Origin: GCA-2770975 sp050248915 | GTDB taxonomy: Bacteria > Cyanobacteriota > Sericytochromatia > UBA7694 | Reading direction: 5' to 3' | Assembly: GCA_050248915.1 (NCBI GenBank) | Contig: JBFWRL010000080.1 | Location: forward strand, 1 to 24,810 | Length of the DNA: 24,810 nucleotides | Notes under the pieces: generated by a model | Seen by the model: the letters and a program-made list of their open reading frames with translations, nothing else | What the model was told of the DNA's origin: nothing | Databases searched by the model: none | Program-made: the position numbers and the translations under genes | In this document: piece by piece, positions 1 through 7,257 of the stretch | Position numbering within the stretch: the first letter of the stretch is position 1 | Layout of the letters: the number at the start of each line of letters is the position of its first letter

Positions 1-247
1 CCCCAAATTTATCAAAACCTACATTAACCGGGGATGGACGTATGCTGTTTTAAAGCAGTATGACAAAGCCATTGCAGACTACACCACAGCCCTCGAATAT
101 GACCCCAACTACGCCTATGCCTACAATAACAGGGGATTGGCTTATCATCATTTAAAGCAATTCGACAAAAAAATCGCAGATTTTAAAAAGGCCTGTCAAT
201 TGGGGATAGCAGAAACATGTAAGTGGCTAAAAGACAATGGTCATTGA
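1..247 (+). CDS. TPR-repeat protein, C-terminal part only
   Basis: The frame is open from the window edge (first full codon at base 2) to the TGA at 245-247, giving about 81 residues of a gene that begins upstream. Two TPR-like units are visible: one containing INRGWTYAVLKQYDKAIADY and the next beginning YNNRGLAYHHLKQFDKKIAD, with the usual small and aromatic residues spaced over 34 residues. The end (KKACQLGIAETCKWLK) is the common last helix of bacterial TPR proteins. TPRs are protein-binding scaffolds; no partner or location can be inferred because the N-terminus is missing. Confidence 0.8.
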   Translation, partial: PKFIKTYINRGWTYAVLKQYDKAIADYTTALEYDPNYAYAYNNRGLAYHHLKQFDKKIADFKKACQLGIAETCKWLKDNGH

Positions 248-271
248 CAGGGCCAGATTCGCTCTCCCACC

Positions 272-892
272 TTAAGCTGCGAGCAGTCCGTCGCAAAAGG
301 CCGCCACATCTTTTCCTGTGACTTCGCGCACGCTTTTTCCCGAGGCAGCGCCCTCTTCGAATAGATCAATAATTCCCGAGAGCAAGTCCGTCCCGTCGTT
401 TAGCTCAAGAGAGCTTGCCTTAAAGATGTATTTTTGAATCTCTTTGTACACAATCTGATAATCTTGCGGGAGTGCTTTGACACGCGCCATATGCGCCCGC
501 CATTTTTTCTTGCCTGCGATGAGATCTTGGAACATTGAACTCTCATGTTTCTCCAATTTTTGGGCGATCTTGCTGTTGAGTTGATTGCGCCATTTCTTGT
601 GCAAAGACTTTACGCCTTCCTCTTCAGCCAGTGCAGCACAGAAATCGCCAAGATTATCACCCAAAACCGCTTGAACTGGCTGACCCTGTGCGACGGATTC
701 TTCGAATAAGCCAAGCACACCTTCAAGAATGGGCATGAGGTTGCGACCGGTGAAATCTGCGTGCTCCCAAAGATTGTCATCAATTTCTTCCCATGCCGCT
801 TGGTAATCAGCGGGCAGATTTTTGACCCGCATTTCAAAGTTGTTGAATGCTTGTGTCATGTCATTGCCTGTGATGAGGTCCCAAAAATTCAT
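272..892 (-). CDS. DUF1048 family protein, tandem duplication
   Basis: This is a 206-residue protein starting MNFWDLITG. A longer in-frame reading to 940 exists, but the ATG at 892 is preceded by AAAGGAG at good spacing and overlaps the stop of the padR-like gene by four bases (ATGA), so translation is probably coupled. DUF1048 proteins are normally about 110 residues and sit beside PadR regulators; their role is unknown. Here residues 1-110 form one domain (MNFWDLITG, LPADYQAAWEEI, FTGRNLMPILEGVLGLFEE, VLGDNLGDFCAAL) and residues about 117-206 form a second, diverged copy (MFQDLIAG, LPQDYQIVYKEI, DLLSGIIDLFEEG, VTGKDVAAFCDGL). It is probably a soluble cytoplasmic helical protein, and probably repressed by its PadR partner. 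Confidence 0.85.
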   Translation of the reverse strand: MNFWDLITGNDMTQAFNNFEMRVKNLPADYQAAWEEIDDNLWEHADFTGRNLMPILEGVLGLFEESVAQGQPVQAVLGDNLGDFCAALAEEEGVKSLHKKWRNQLNSKIAQKLEKHESSMFQDLIAGKKKWRAHMARVKALPQDYQIVYKEIQKYIFKASSLELNDGTDLLSGIIDLFEEGAASGKSVREVTGKDVAAFCDGLLAA

Positions 893-1230
893 TCTTTTTT
901 CTCCTTTAATCCATTCATTGTTGATGATACAAACGCCCATTTTTCCCAGAACTTCTGCCGTTCTTTGCGCCCAGCGGCGTTAAGTGTATAAAACTTGCGC
1001 GGGGGCCCCAGTTCAGACGGTTTTTTTGTAATGTCCACAAGTTGATGCTTCTCCAGTCTCACCAATATGGTGTAGACGGTGCCATCCACAACATCTGTAA
1101 AACCAAGGGCATTCAAGCGCCGGGTGATTTCGTAGCCATAGGTTTCCCCCCTGTGTAGGATTTCAAGTACACATCCCTCAAGCACACCTTTGAGCATTTC
1201 TGTTAGATCTTCCAGACAATCAACCCTCAC
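889..1230 (-). CDS. PadR-family transcriptional regulator
   Basis: This is a small winged-helix repressor. The core contains MLKGVLEGCVLEIL, GETYGYEITRRL, VVDGTVYTILVRLEKHQLVD and GPPRKFYTLNAAGR, the standard PadR helix-turn-helix and wing, followed by a short C-terminal helix for dimer formation. The frame stays open upstream to a GTG at 1266, which lacks a ribosome site. Candidate starts are GTG at 1230, CTG at 1215 (GAGG nine bases before it, and it matches where relatives begin) and ATG at 1197; I give 1230 with reservation. It overlaps the DUF1048 gene by four bases. PadR members usually repress their own operon and respond to small ligands or phenolics; the ligand here is unknown. Confidence 0.87.
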   Translation of the reverse strand: MRVDCLEDLTEMLKGVLEGCVLEILHRGETYGYEITRRLNALGFTDVVDGTVYTILVRLEKHQLVDITKKPSELGPPRKFYTLNAAGRKERQKFWEKWAFVSSTMNGLKEKKE

Positions 1231-1234
1231 TATT

Positions 1235-1260
1235 CTGTATTGCTTACTACCACTATACAG
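1235..1260. promoter_or_regulatory. Inverted repeat, possible PadR operator
   Basis: CTGTAT at 1235-1240 is mirrored by ATACAG at 1255-1260 with 14 bases between, at the 5' end of the padR-like gene. PadR repressors commonly bind such spaced dyads over their own promoter. Function is inferred from position only. Confidence 0.4.
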
Positions 1261-1309
1261 TAACACTTATTAGCCAATTCAGTCAATCATAAAAAATCTG
1301 TCCTTTGCG

Positions 1310-1338
1310 TTTACATTGCACAAAATCCCCCCTAAACT
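1310..1338 (+). promoter_or_regulatory. Sigma70-type promoter for the secreted NTF2-like gene
   Basis: TTTACA (1310-1315), a 17-base spacer and TAAACT (1333-1338) stand about 30 bases before the ATG at 1369. The -35 matches five of six consensus bases and the -10 four of six. Confidence 0.45.
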
Positions 1339-1368
1339 GAATTACTTCAAACCAGGAAACGCCAAAAA

Positions 1369-1863
1369 ATGAAAAAGATATTTGCTTCAGCTTTTGCCGC
1401 CAGTCTTATCGCTCTCAATTTGGGCACCCCCCAGGTTCAGGCCCACATTGCCCCCTTTCAGCTTGCCCAGGCCACAGAAGACGATGGCTATGCTGTGATG
1501 GAACGGGTCTCTGAATTTATCACCACCTGGGAAAGTGCAGATATCAAAAAGCTGGAGTTTATGCTTCACAACAGCTTTGTTTCGGGGGCGGGCGAAAACA
1601 AAAGCAAATACCTGGCCCGCTTGCGCAAAGAAGCCGCCAATTCAGCAGGTCGCAAAATCACCATGTTGTGGCAGGGTTCCAAAGGCTCTGCCACCAAAGC
1701 CACAGCGACCATTCTGATGGGTTACGAAGAGCAATACAAGAATTATTCAGGCAGTAAGTTTTACAGTTCTTGCCAAAAAGTGACCTTTGATCTGACCAAA
1801 TGGACCGATGGCAATTGGTATTTTACCCGCGAAAAAGCGGCCAAAGGCCAATGTCCACCTTAA
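1369..1863 (+). CDS. Secreted NTF2-like (SnoaL-like) protein
   Basis: This is a 164-residue protein with a clear Sec signal peptide: MKK, a hydrophobic stretch (residues about 5-20) and a likely cut after VQA (residue about 25). The mature part has the pattern of an NTF2-like cone fold: an N-terminal helix (YAVMERVSEFITTWESADIKKLEFML), then HNSFVSG, a helix with KYLARLRKEAA, and alternating strands ending in GNWYFTREKA. Two cysteines (in SSCQKV and KGQCPP) could form a disulfide, which fits an exported protein. No catalytic residues can be assigned; the fold is used by both enzymes and binding proteins. Its 3' end overlaps the convergent aldehyde dehydrogenase gene by four bases. Confidence 0.7.
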   Translation: MKKIFASAFAASLIALNLGTPQVQAHIAPFQLAQATEDDGYAVMERVSEFITTWESADIKKLEFMLHNSFVSGAGENKSKYLARLRKEAANSAGRKITMLWQGSKGSATKATATILMGYEEQYKNYSGSKFYSSCQKVTFDLTKWTDGNWYFTREKAAKGQCPP

Positions 1864-3482
1864 AATAAATAGTCGCTCGACAAAAACGCCGAACGGCGAT
1901 TGCGCACAATATCCGTCAAGATGCCTTGATTGGACTCCGTCTGTTTGGCTGCCACCAGAGTTCTGATCGAAAAAGAGCGCAAGGCATCTGAGACCGACAA
2001 GGTGCCTTCAGCCGAGCCCTTGCGGCCGCCAAAGGGAAAGACGTCGGGGCCCCTTTGGCATTGGCTGTTGAGGTTGATCCGGCAAACCTGGTTGACCAGC
2101 GGATCAACCAATTGGGCCAGCAGAGCAGGATCCTGCCCAAACAGGCTGAGCTGTTGGCCAAACTCCGATTCGACAATATAGCGAATCGGCTCTTCAATTT
2201 CTTCAAAGGGCACCACGGGAATCACAGGCCCAAATTGTTCTTCGTTCCAGAGTTTCATGCCCGCTTTGACCGGGTAAACCAACGCAGGGTAATAAAAGGT
2301 CTCATGCCACTGGCCCCCATGGGGGTTGACCACTTGGGCCCCATGTTCAAGGGAGTCTTGCACGAGGCCCTCAAAATATTGGGGTTTGTCTTTTTCGGGC
2401 AAGGGAGTGAGAGCCACCCCTTTTTCCCAGGGCATGCCAAAGGGCAAGTCGGCAATCGCCTGTGAGAAGCGCTCTAAAAATTCAGCAGCAATCTGTTTGT
2501 GTACAAAGAAAATTTTCAGGGCCGTGCAGCGTTGGCCATTAAACGAAAGCGCCCCAGTGACAGCCTCAGGAATAACCAAGTCCAAATCTGCATCAGGCAG
2601 AACAATCGCCGGGTTTTTCGCTCCCAACCCCAGAATACAGCGCAGGCGATGGGGTGCGGGGTGTTGTTTTTTGAGGGTATTGGCGACCCCGGCTGAGCCA
2701 ATAAAGGCCAAAACATCAATTTGACCGGAGGCCATCAAGGGCCCCACGACCTGTTTGCCCGAGCCATAGAGGGTGTTGATTACGCCCGCTGGAAAACAAT
2801 CGCGAAACAGTGGCAAAAGTGCGTGATACAACAAAACGCCAAAACGGGGGGGCTTAAACACCACGGGATTGCCCATGATCAAAGCGGGTATCAAGGTGGT
2901 GAAGGTTTCGTTTAAGGGATAATTAAACGGCCCCATGCACAGGGTCACGCCCAAAGGAGAGCGCCGACTTTGAGCAATAATCCCGCCTTCAATTGCAAAG
3001 CGGGAGGATTGCCGATCCAATTCTTTCAGGGCCTGAACCGTATCGTGCATATATTCAATTGTGCGGTCAAATTCTTTGGAGGCATCACTTTGACTTTTGC
3101 CAATTTCCAACATTAAGAGGTAGACCATTTGGCTTCGGCAGGCTTTCATGCCATGAATAAAGCGTTCCACATGTTGAATGCGTTTTTCGACCGAAAGGGT
3201 GGGCCATTCTCCACGCCCATTGTTCCAGGCGTTGCAGGCCGACTGCAAGGCCCTTAAGGCAGTGGCTTCGTCCATGGCAGGGTACTGCCCCAAATACAGC
3301 CGCAGAAACCCCTCAGCCCCTTGTAAACCGATGGGCGAATAAATCTTTTCAAAAGAGCCCTCCCAAGTCAGAATCTGGCCATCGAGTAAATAATCCGTTT
3401 GTACAATGGGCAACAGCGCTGACAATTCGGATGGGAGTTCTGTCGGAAACAATTGTTTGAATCGTGTGGAAAAGTCTGTCAT
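1860..3482 (-). CDS. GapN-like NADP-dependent glyceraldehyde-3-phosphate dehydrogenase (ALDH superfamily)
   Basis: This 540-residue protein covers the whole ALDH fold. Family members oxidise an aldehyde with NAD(P); the closest group I recognise is the non-phosphorylating glyceraldehyde-3-phosphate dehydrogenase type, making 3-phosphoglycerate and NADPH. Visible features: oxyanion Asn187 in PFNYPLNETF, Lys210 in VVFKPP, the nucleotide-binding GSAGVANTL, catalytic Cys319 in FNGQRCT, and EEQFGPVIPV near residue 420. The end (FLSSDYLF) is typical of this subgroup. Unusual: the segment that normally holds the general-base glutamate reads LGLGAKN (284-290), with glycine where relatives have Glu, so activity may be altered. 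The ATG at 3482 has AAGGAG six bases upstream. It is a single-gene transcript, convergent with 1369-1863. Confidence 0.82.
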   Translation of the reverse strand: MTDFSTRFKQLFPTELPSELSALLPIVQTDYLLDGQILTWEGSFEKIYSPIGLQGAEGFLRLYLGQYPAMDEATALRALQSACNAWNNGRGEWPTLSVEKRIQHVERFIHGMKACRSQMVYLLMLEIGKSQSDASKEFDRTIEYMHDTVQALKELDRQSSRFAIEGGIIAQSRRSPLGVTLCMGPFNYPLNETFTTLIPALIMGNPVVFKPPRFGVLLYHALLPLFRDCFPAGVINTLYGSGKQVVGPLMASGQIDVLAFIGSAGVANTLKKQHPAPHRLRCILGLGAKNPAIVLPDADLDLVIPEAVTGALSFNGQRCTALKIFFVHKQIAAEFLERFSQAIADLPFGMPWEKGVALTPLPEKDKPQYFEGLVQDSLEHGAQVVNPHGGQWHETFYYPALVYPVKAGMKLWNEEQFGPVIPVVPFEEIEEPIRYIVESEFGQQLSLFGQDPALLAQLVDPLVNQVCRINLNSQCQRGPDVFPFGGRKGSAEGTLSVSDALRSFSIRTLVAAKQTESNQGILTDIVRNRRSAFLSSDYLF

Positions 3483-3509
3483 GGAGACTCCTTTGTATGG
3501 GGTGGAGTC

Positions 3510-3515
3510 ATTCTA
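3510..3515 (-). promoter_or_regulatory. Extended -10 element before the GapN-like gene
   Basis: On the minus strand this reads TGTTAGAAT, an extended -10 (TGn plus TAGAAT), about 28 bases before the start at 3482. No convincing -35 is visible. Confidence 0.3.
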
Positions 3516-3519
3516 ACAG

Positions 3520-3590
3520 ATCGGCAAGAGGGTCTAATTTGGAAGAAGCTGAAAGGTTTTTTTTGGAAACGCTTGAACGGGAGGAAATTC
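3520..3590 (+). repeat. Decayed partial copy of the large RNA element at 6942-7012
   Basis: By eye about 58-60 of the first 71-73 bases match 6942-7012 in the same orientation, including ATCGGCAAGAGGGTC, TTTGGAAGAAGC and CGCTTGAACGG. The surroundings do not match, so only this segment survives. One change (GCCG to GCTG at 3548-3551) keeps pairing with CGGC at 3522-3525 through a G-U pair. It lies in the leader region of the GapN-like gene on the opposite strand. Confidence 0.75.
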
Positions 3591-3616
3591 AAAAGCGATT
3601 ATTCTCAAATTGTAAA

Positions 3617-4522
3617 TTACAAATTTTGGTCAATTTTATCTTGCCACAGGTTTAATTTTTCTACCAAAACTTCATATTGGTTTTCTAAACTAAAAGTAGT
3701 GCACCCTTGGCTTTGCAAATCATCAATTTGATCAGCAAAGCTGTCACATTGATCCAAAATATTTTCCAAATGGGTCTCGCCAAAATTCGAATCGTTTAAT
3801 TGGGCATCAACAACATCCAATGTCATGCGAATCTGGGTCAATAAATCTAAAATCTTTTGTGTCAGAATTAAGAGATTTTCGAGCTGTTTCAAACGCAGTT
3901 CAACAGGTCTAAACAATTGTTTCAATTCTGATGTGTCAAATTCAAGATCGACCATCCGTAAGTTCTCATCAATCATCAAAGAACTCTGCCGTAGGCGTTT
4001 CAAATGCTCAGCAAGCGCATCCATCCAGTTAGGCTCAGTGCTGGGCTTTAAATCCAGATTCATACCCATCACAAAGTGCAGTTCGGTTTGAATCATTTTT
4101 TCAAGTTCATCATACAGGGCATCAAAATCAGGATCTTCACTGTCTCTATCGGGAGAGGCTTCATCTGAAAAAGTTTCGGGTTTCTGGCCGGTGGTTAGTA
4201 ACTCACACAATTCGTTGACAGCGGGTAAATCAGGGGCCAAAAATTGGCTCGCTTTGAGATATTGCAAGGCCAGTGCTGTTAAACCCATGCTCCAATATAA
4301 TCTGCCCAGCAAAACATAAGGCATCGGATCGCTGCGATTGAGCCGACTGGCTTGCATCAGCGCTTGAATCGCCAATAACAGCGTTTCCCGTTTGGGTTGA
4401 GAGATATAGATTTTAAGGTAGCCAATCGCCTTGTGATACTCCACTTTGCCATCGTCCTGGCGAAGTTGGTTTCTGGATTGCAATTTTTGGCTTTGCAGGC
4501 TCAATTCCTTGAGGTCAAGCAT
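3617..4522 (-). CDS. TPR and coiled-coil protein of unknown function
   Basis: This is a 301-residue soluble protein. After a polar N-terminus (MLDLKELSLQSQKLQ), residues about 47-115 hold two TPR-like helix pairs (LLAIQALMQASRLNRSDPMP, then YVLLGRLYWSMGLTALALQY and the next unit). An acidic linker (DEASPDRDSEDPDFDALYDE) follows, and the rest is leucine-rich helix, likely coiled coil, with many D, E and Q. No signal peptide, membrane segment or catalytic motif is seen. It is divergent from the 591-residue protein at 4641 with a 118-bp shared upstream region, so the two could be co-regulated. No strong ribosome site precedes the ATG. I do not recognise a named family. Confidence 0.75.
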   Translation of the reverse strand: MLDLKELSLQSQKLQSRNQLRQDDGKVEYHKAIGYLKIYISQPKRETLLLAIQALMQASRLNRSDPMPYVLLGRLYWSMGLTALALQYLKASQFLAPDLPAVNELCELLTTGQKPETFSDEASPDRDSEDPDFDALYDELEKMIQTELHFVMGMNLDLKPSTEPNWMDALAEHLKRLRQSSLMIDENLRMVDLEFDTSELKQLFRPVELRLKQLENLLILTQKILDLLTQIRMTLDVVDAQLNDSNFGETHLENILDQCDSFADQIDDLQSQGCTTFSLENQYEVLVEKLNLWQDKIDQNL

Positions 4523-4560
4523 GGCTCACTAAATTTACCTATTAATTTTTTTCACAACAG

Positions 4561-4589
4561 TGTGATACAATTTTGAGTATCAAATCACA
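4561..4589. promoter_or_regulatory. Inverted repeat in the divergent region
   Basis: TGATAC (4563-4568) and GTATCA (4577-4582) form a 6-bp dyad with 8 bases between, nested in TGTGA (4561) and TCACA (4585). It lies between two divergent genes and could bind a regulator. The outer spacing of 19 does not fit a CRP site. Confidence 0.3.
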
Positions 4590-4640
4590 ATCATCATAAC
4601 AGTATAAATTGAAATTTTTAATCACAAAGGCAATTGAAAA

Positions 4641-6416
4641 ATGCAAATTCCCTCTTCAAGTGTTCAAAGCCAATCGCCCCCCATTAAAGTTTCGTCCACT
4701 CCGCTGAGTGAGCCCAAAACGATCAAAGAAACAACCTCTGAGCCTATTGTTCACGATTCAACGAGTGTCATTTCAAAACCCCACGCAACACCGCTGGCGC
4801 AATTGCCTGATTCCATCCCCTCTGAAGTAGAGAGTTCGGCCTTACCCAAAAGCAGTGAAGTGAGCAAAGCGATTTTGTCAGTCTCTGAAGTCGTCACTGA
4901 AGTGGAAAAGCAGCTTGTAGTCGTAAATATTGAAAAAGAACGGGAATCTATCAAAGAGACTGTAAAAGATATAAAAGTTTTTGCATCTTCGATCAGCGCT
5001 TTGGAATTAACATCAACAGATTATTCAAAAATTGACAAATCTTTGCCTGGATTATTAAATAAAATAAATACCTCCGTCAGCGATTGCCAAAAAACAATGG
5101 TAGCTCTAAATAAACTACTCACACCATCAGTTACTCCCCCTGATCCTGAAAAATTGGCAGCTTTAAAAGAACAGCTCGCAACCCAAAAAACAGCTTTACT
5201 CTCAGAAGTGAAAAAGCTCAATACAGGTTTAGAAGCTCTTTTGAAAAACGACAAAGGCCAATTGAGCTCAAAAAAATCTGAGCAGAACTTGCTCATGAAA
5301 TTGTATAGTTTTAGTCAAGGGGGCGTGGATAAGGCCTTTGCGAGTTTATTAAAATCCGAAAATGCAACCGACGGCTTCAGTGAATTTGTCGGTGAACATT
5401 TGAGTTTGGAACTTGGCAATGCGGATCCCAATCCCGAAAATCGCCTCCAGTCTTTGATCAATTTGCTCGACGCTCCCCCGACTTCGACCAGCAAAGGTCC
5501 CGCTTTGATATTCAAAGGTATTCATCAATACCTGTATACCAAAGAGACCGATTCGATGCTCACGCAAATAGATGCCATGATTGGAAAACTGAATACGCCG
5601 GAATTGGCAAGCAAAATGGGAGATAAGGCGACTGACTGCAAAGTCAGATTGGCCCTTCACCCGATTGAGGTCTCCCCGACCAAAGACAATTTGGCAACGA
5701 TTGAAAAAGACATACTCCGCTTACAAAACGCCTTCCCCAAAGATGAAAACGACCGCAGCACCTTTCCCCGAGCCAAGTGGGTGGATATCAAATACAATCA
5801 TTTCGGATCCGCTTTGGCAAATTTGTCTACCCGTATTGGCGGTCAGGTGGATGACAAAACCACCCAAAAACAGTGGCAAGATCTCTCTCACCGTTTATTG
5901 TTGTTGCCCAAACACAAAGATATCGACAATGTCTTTGTGGCAGTAGCAAAAAAACACAGTGAAATTCGCACAGCCAATTCGAATGATCCCCTGTTTGGCA
6001 AATCTTACAAAAGTATCACCTTGGATAAAGAAGCCTTGAGTGCTTTAACTTCCAGAGATTCAAAAGTCTGTTTGGCCAATGTGATCTTTGGCGACCCCGA
6101 AAAACAAGCCTCTGGTGGTAAATCGGCTCTGCGTTATACCGGCAATATTCAAGGCTCTCAGGCCACTCGGATCACTGGAAATCCCTTTACCCCCCCCAAT
6201 CAGACAAAAGCAACTCTGCTGGTGGGCCACGAAACAGGGTCGTCTCATAGCACAGCCACGCATATTACTTTTGCAGGCAATCTGCTCAATCGTTACAAAG
6301 CAGACAAAGAAGTCACCTTCAGTTCAGTCGGACAGGATGTTAGCAGCAGCACGGGATTTATCAAGTTTGAGCACCCTTTGCTTTTGCTCTCACTCAGTGA
6401 TGACTGGCGATCTTAA
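4641..6416 (+). CDS. Hypothetical 591-residue protein, low-complexity N-terminus and helical middle
   Basis: I do not recognise this protein. The start at 4641 has AAAGG ten bases upstream. Residues 1-75 are rich in S, T, P and E and probably disordered. Residues about 75-240 look helical or coiled coil (SEVVTEVEKQLVVVNIEKE, DPEKLAALKEQLATQ, LLSEVKKLNTGLEALLKND). The middle is mixed, and the last 120 residues are more globular and rich in G, S and T (GGKSALRYTGNIQGSQATRI, LLVGHETGSSHSTATHITF). There is no signal peptide or membrane helix, so it is cytoplasmic or exported by a non-Sec route. It shares an upstream region with the divergent TPR protein. The RNA promoter at 6446 begins only 30 bases after its stop. 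Confidence 0.7.
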   Translation: MQIPSSSVQSQSPPIKVSSTPLSEPKTIKETTSEPIVHDSTSVISKPHATPLAQLPDSIPSEVESSALPKSSEVSKAILSVSEVVTEVEKQLVVVNIEKERESIKETVKDIKVFASSISALELTSTDYSKIDKSLPGLLNKINTSVSDCQKTMVALNKLLTPSVTPPDPEKLAALKEQLATQKTALLSEVKKLNTGLEALLKNDKGQLSSKKSEQNLLMKLYSFSQGGVDKAFASLLKSENATDGFSEFVGEHLSLELGNADPNPENRLQSLINLLDAPPTSTSKGPALIFKGIHQYLYTKETDSMLTQIDAMIGKLNTPELASKMGDKATDCKVRLALHPIEVSPTKDNLATIEKDILRLQNAFPKDENDRSTFPRAKWVDIKYNHFGSALANLSTRIGGQVDDKTTQKQWQDLSHRLLLLPKHKDIDNVFVAVAKKHSEIRTANSNDPLFGKSYKSITLDKEALSALTSRDSKVCLANVIFGDPEKQASGGKSALRYTGNIQGSQATRITGNPFTPPNQTKATLLVGHETGSSHSTATHITFAGNLLNRYKADKEVTFSSVGQDVSSSTGFIKFEHPLLLLSLSDDWRS

Positions 6417-6445
6417 ATTATTTTTAAAATAATCAAAATCTTTTC

Positions 6446-6475
6446 TTGACATTTATAACCTATTCTTAGTATATT
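6446..6475 (+). promoter_or_regulatory. Strong sigma70-type promoter for the large RNA
   Basis: A perfect -35 (TTGACA, 6446-6451), an 18-base spacer and TATATT (6470-6475, five of six) predict a start near 6482, just before the closing helix of the RNA begins at 6485. This agreement between promoter and structure is the main support for the transcript's 5' end. Confidence 0.7.
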
Positions 6476-6481
6476 GATTAC

Positions 6482-7239
6482 ACGAACTTCGGTGAAGCGA
6501 AGAAACGTAAAAAACGGTCTGGGTGAAGGAAACTGAGCCCCAGACGAAATCCCAGGAGGGGCGGCGTTCAACGCAAGTTGAAAGATGCCAGCCTGACCCG
6601 GAGAGCAAATCCCGAGAGCCGTTAAAACGGAAAGCGGGGAATCGGCTGGAAGCAGCGGAGAAGCTCTGGGCAGGATGAATTCCCTGGAGGGACGCAACGC
6701 CCAGGAGGGTCAAGGTTCAGTCGCAAGACTGGGCACACGATCTGCACGGAAGAATCCGTTGGAGCCTCGGCTGAGAGACGCAAGTGTCTCAGAGAAAAGG
6801 CAAGAGCGGCAGGCGCTCGCAAGAGTGGCCGACGGGCAGTGAGGGCAATACCCTGAAGGGGCCAAAGACGTGAGGGAAACGGGCTCGGCTTAGGTTGCAG
6901 CAACGGATCCGTTCAAAGGGAAACACCCTGAAGCCGCGAGAATCGGCAAGAGGGTCAAGTTTGGAAGAAGCCGAAAGGTCTGTTCTAAAACCGCTTGAAC
7001 GGGGGGAAATCCCTGGGGGTCTGGCACAAAGCCTGAAGAGGGAGCTGCATTTTGCAAATTATGTAGCTAGTTTCTTCCAGAAAAGGCGTCAAGCGTGCAA
7101 CTGTGTCCGAGAGGATGCAGCACAAACACGGGAGGCGTGAGGGTCCTGAAAGGGAGCAACCCAGCTGGATGCAACGAAGACCTCAGGAGGCCGATGGACG
7201 TAGTAATTCGCTTCGACTCCGAAGTTTGTTTCATTTTTT
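6482..7239 (+). ncRNA. Large structured non-coding RNA, about 750 nt, family not assigned
   Basis: This gene-free stretch between two convergent genes has no credible reading frame but strong RNA structure. The ends pair: 6485-6492 with 7219-7226 and 6494-6501 with 7207-7214 (16 bp, small internal loop). Internal hairpins include 6517-6523/6539-6545; 6567-6572/6577-6582 (GCAA loop); 6718-6722/6727-6731 (GCAA); 6746-6750/6755-6759; 6771-6779/6784-6792 (GCAA, one G-G mismatch); 6814-6818/6823-6827 (GCAA) extended by 6807-6810/6828-6831. AACGGATCCGTT (6902-6913) is a perfect palindrome. A promoter precedes it and a terminator follows. Size and closed ends recall large ornate RNAs (OLE, GOLLD, ROOL), but I see no signature of these, nor of RNase P RNA, tmRNA or a group II intron. 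A partial copy lies at 3520-3590. Confidence 0.65.
7211..7239 (+). terminator. Rho-independent terminator of the large RNA
   Basis: CTTCG (7211-7215), a 4-base loop and CGAAG (7220-7224) form a short hairpin followed by a T-rich run, TTTGTTTCATTTTTT (7225-7239). The same bases also form the 3' strand of the helix that closes the whole RNA, so the two structures compete or follow one another. Confidence 0.55.
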
Positions 7240-7257
7240 GGGCTTGAATTTTAAAGA

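Noticed and set aside
4561..4589. CRP-type operator TGTGA-N-TCACA
   Set aside because: The arms are 19 bases apart rather than 6, so it does not fit a CRP site; only the inner dyad was kept.
6895..7140. Open frame of 81 residues inside the RNA region
   Set aside because: The composition is that of structured RNA, there is no ribosome site, and the frame cuts across stems; the minus-strand frames at 6413-6903 are equally implausible.
6482..7239. Group II intron, RNase P RNA or tmRNA
   Set aside because: No GUGYG start or domain V hairpin, no RNase P conserved blocks, and no tRNA-like end with a tag frame were found by eye. A covariance-model search would settle it.
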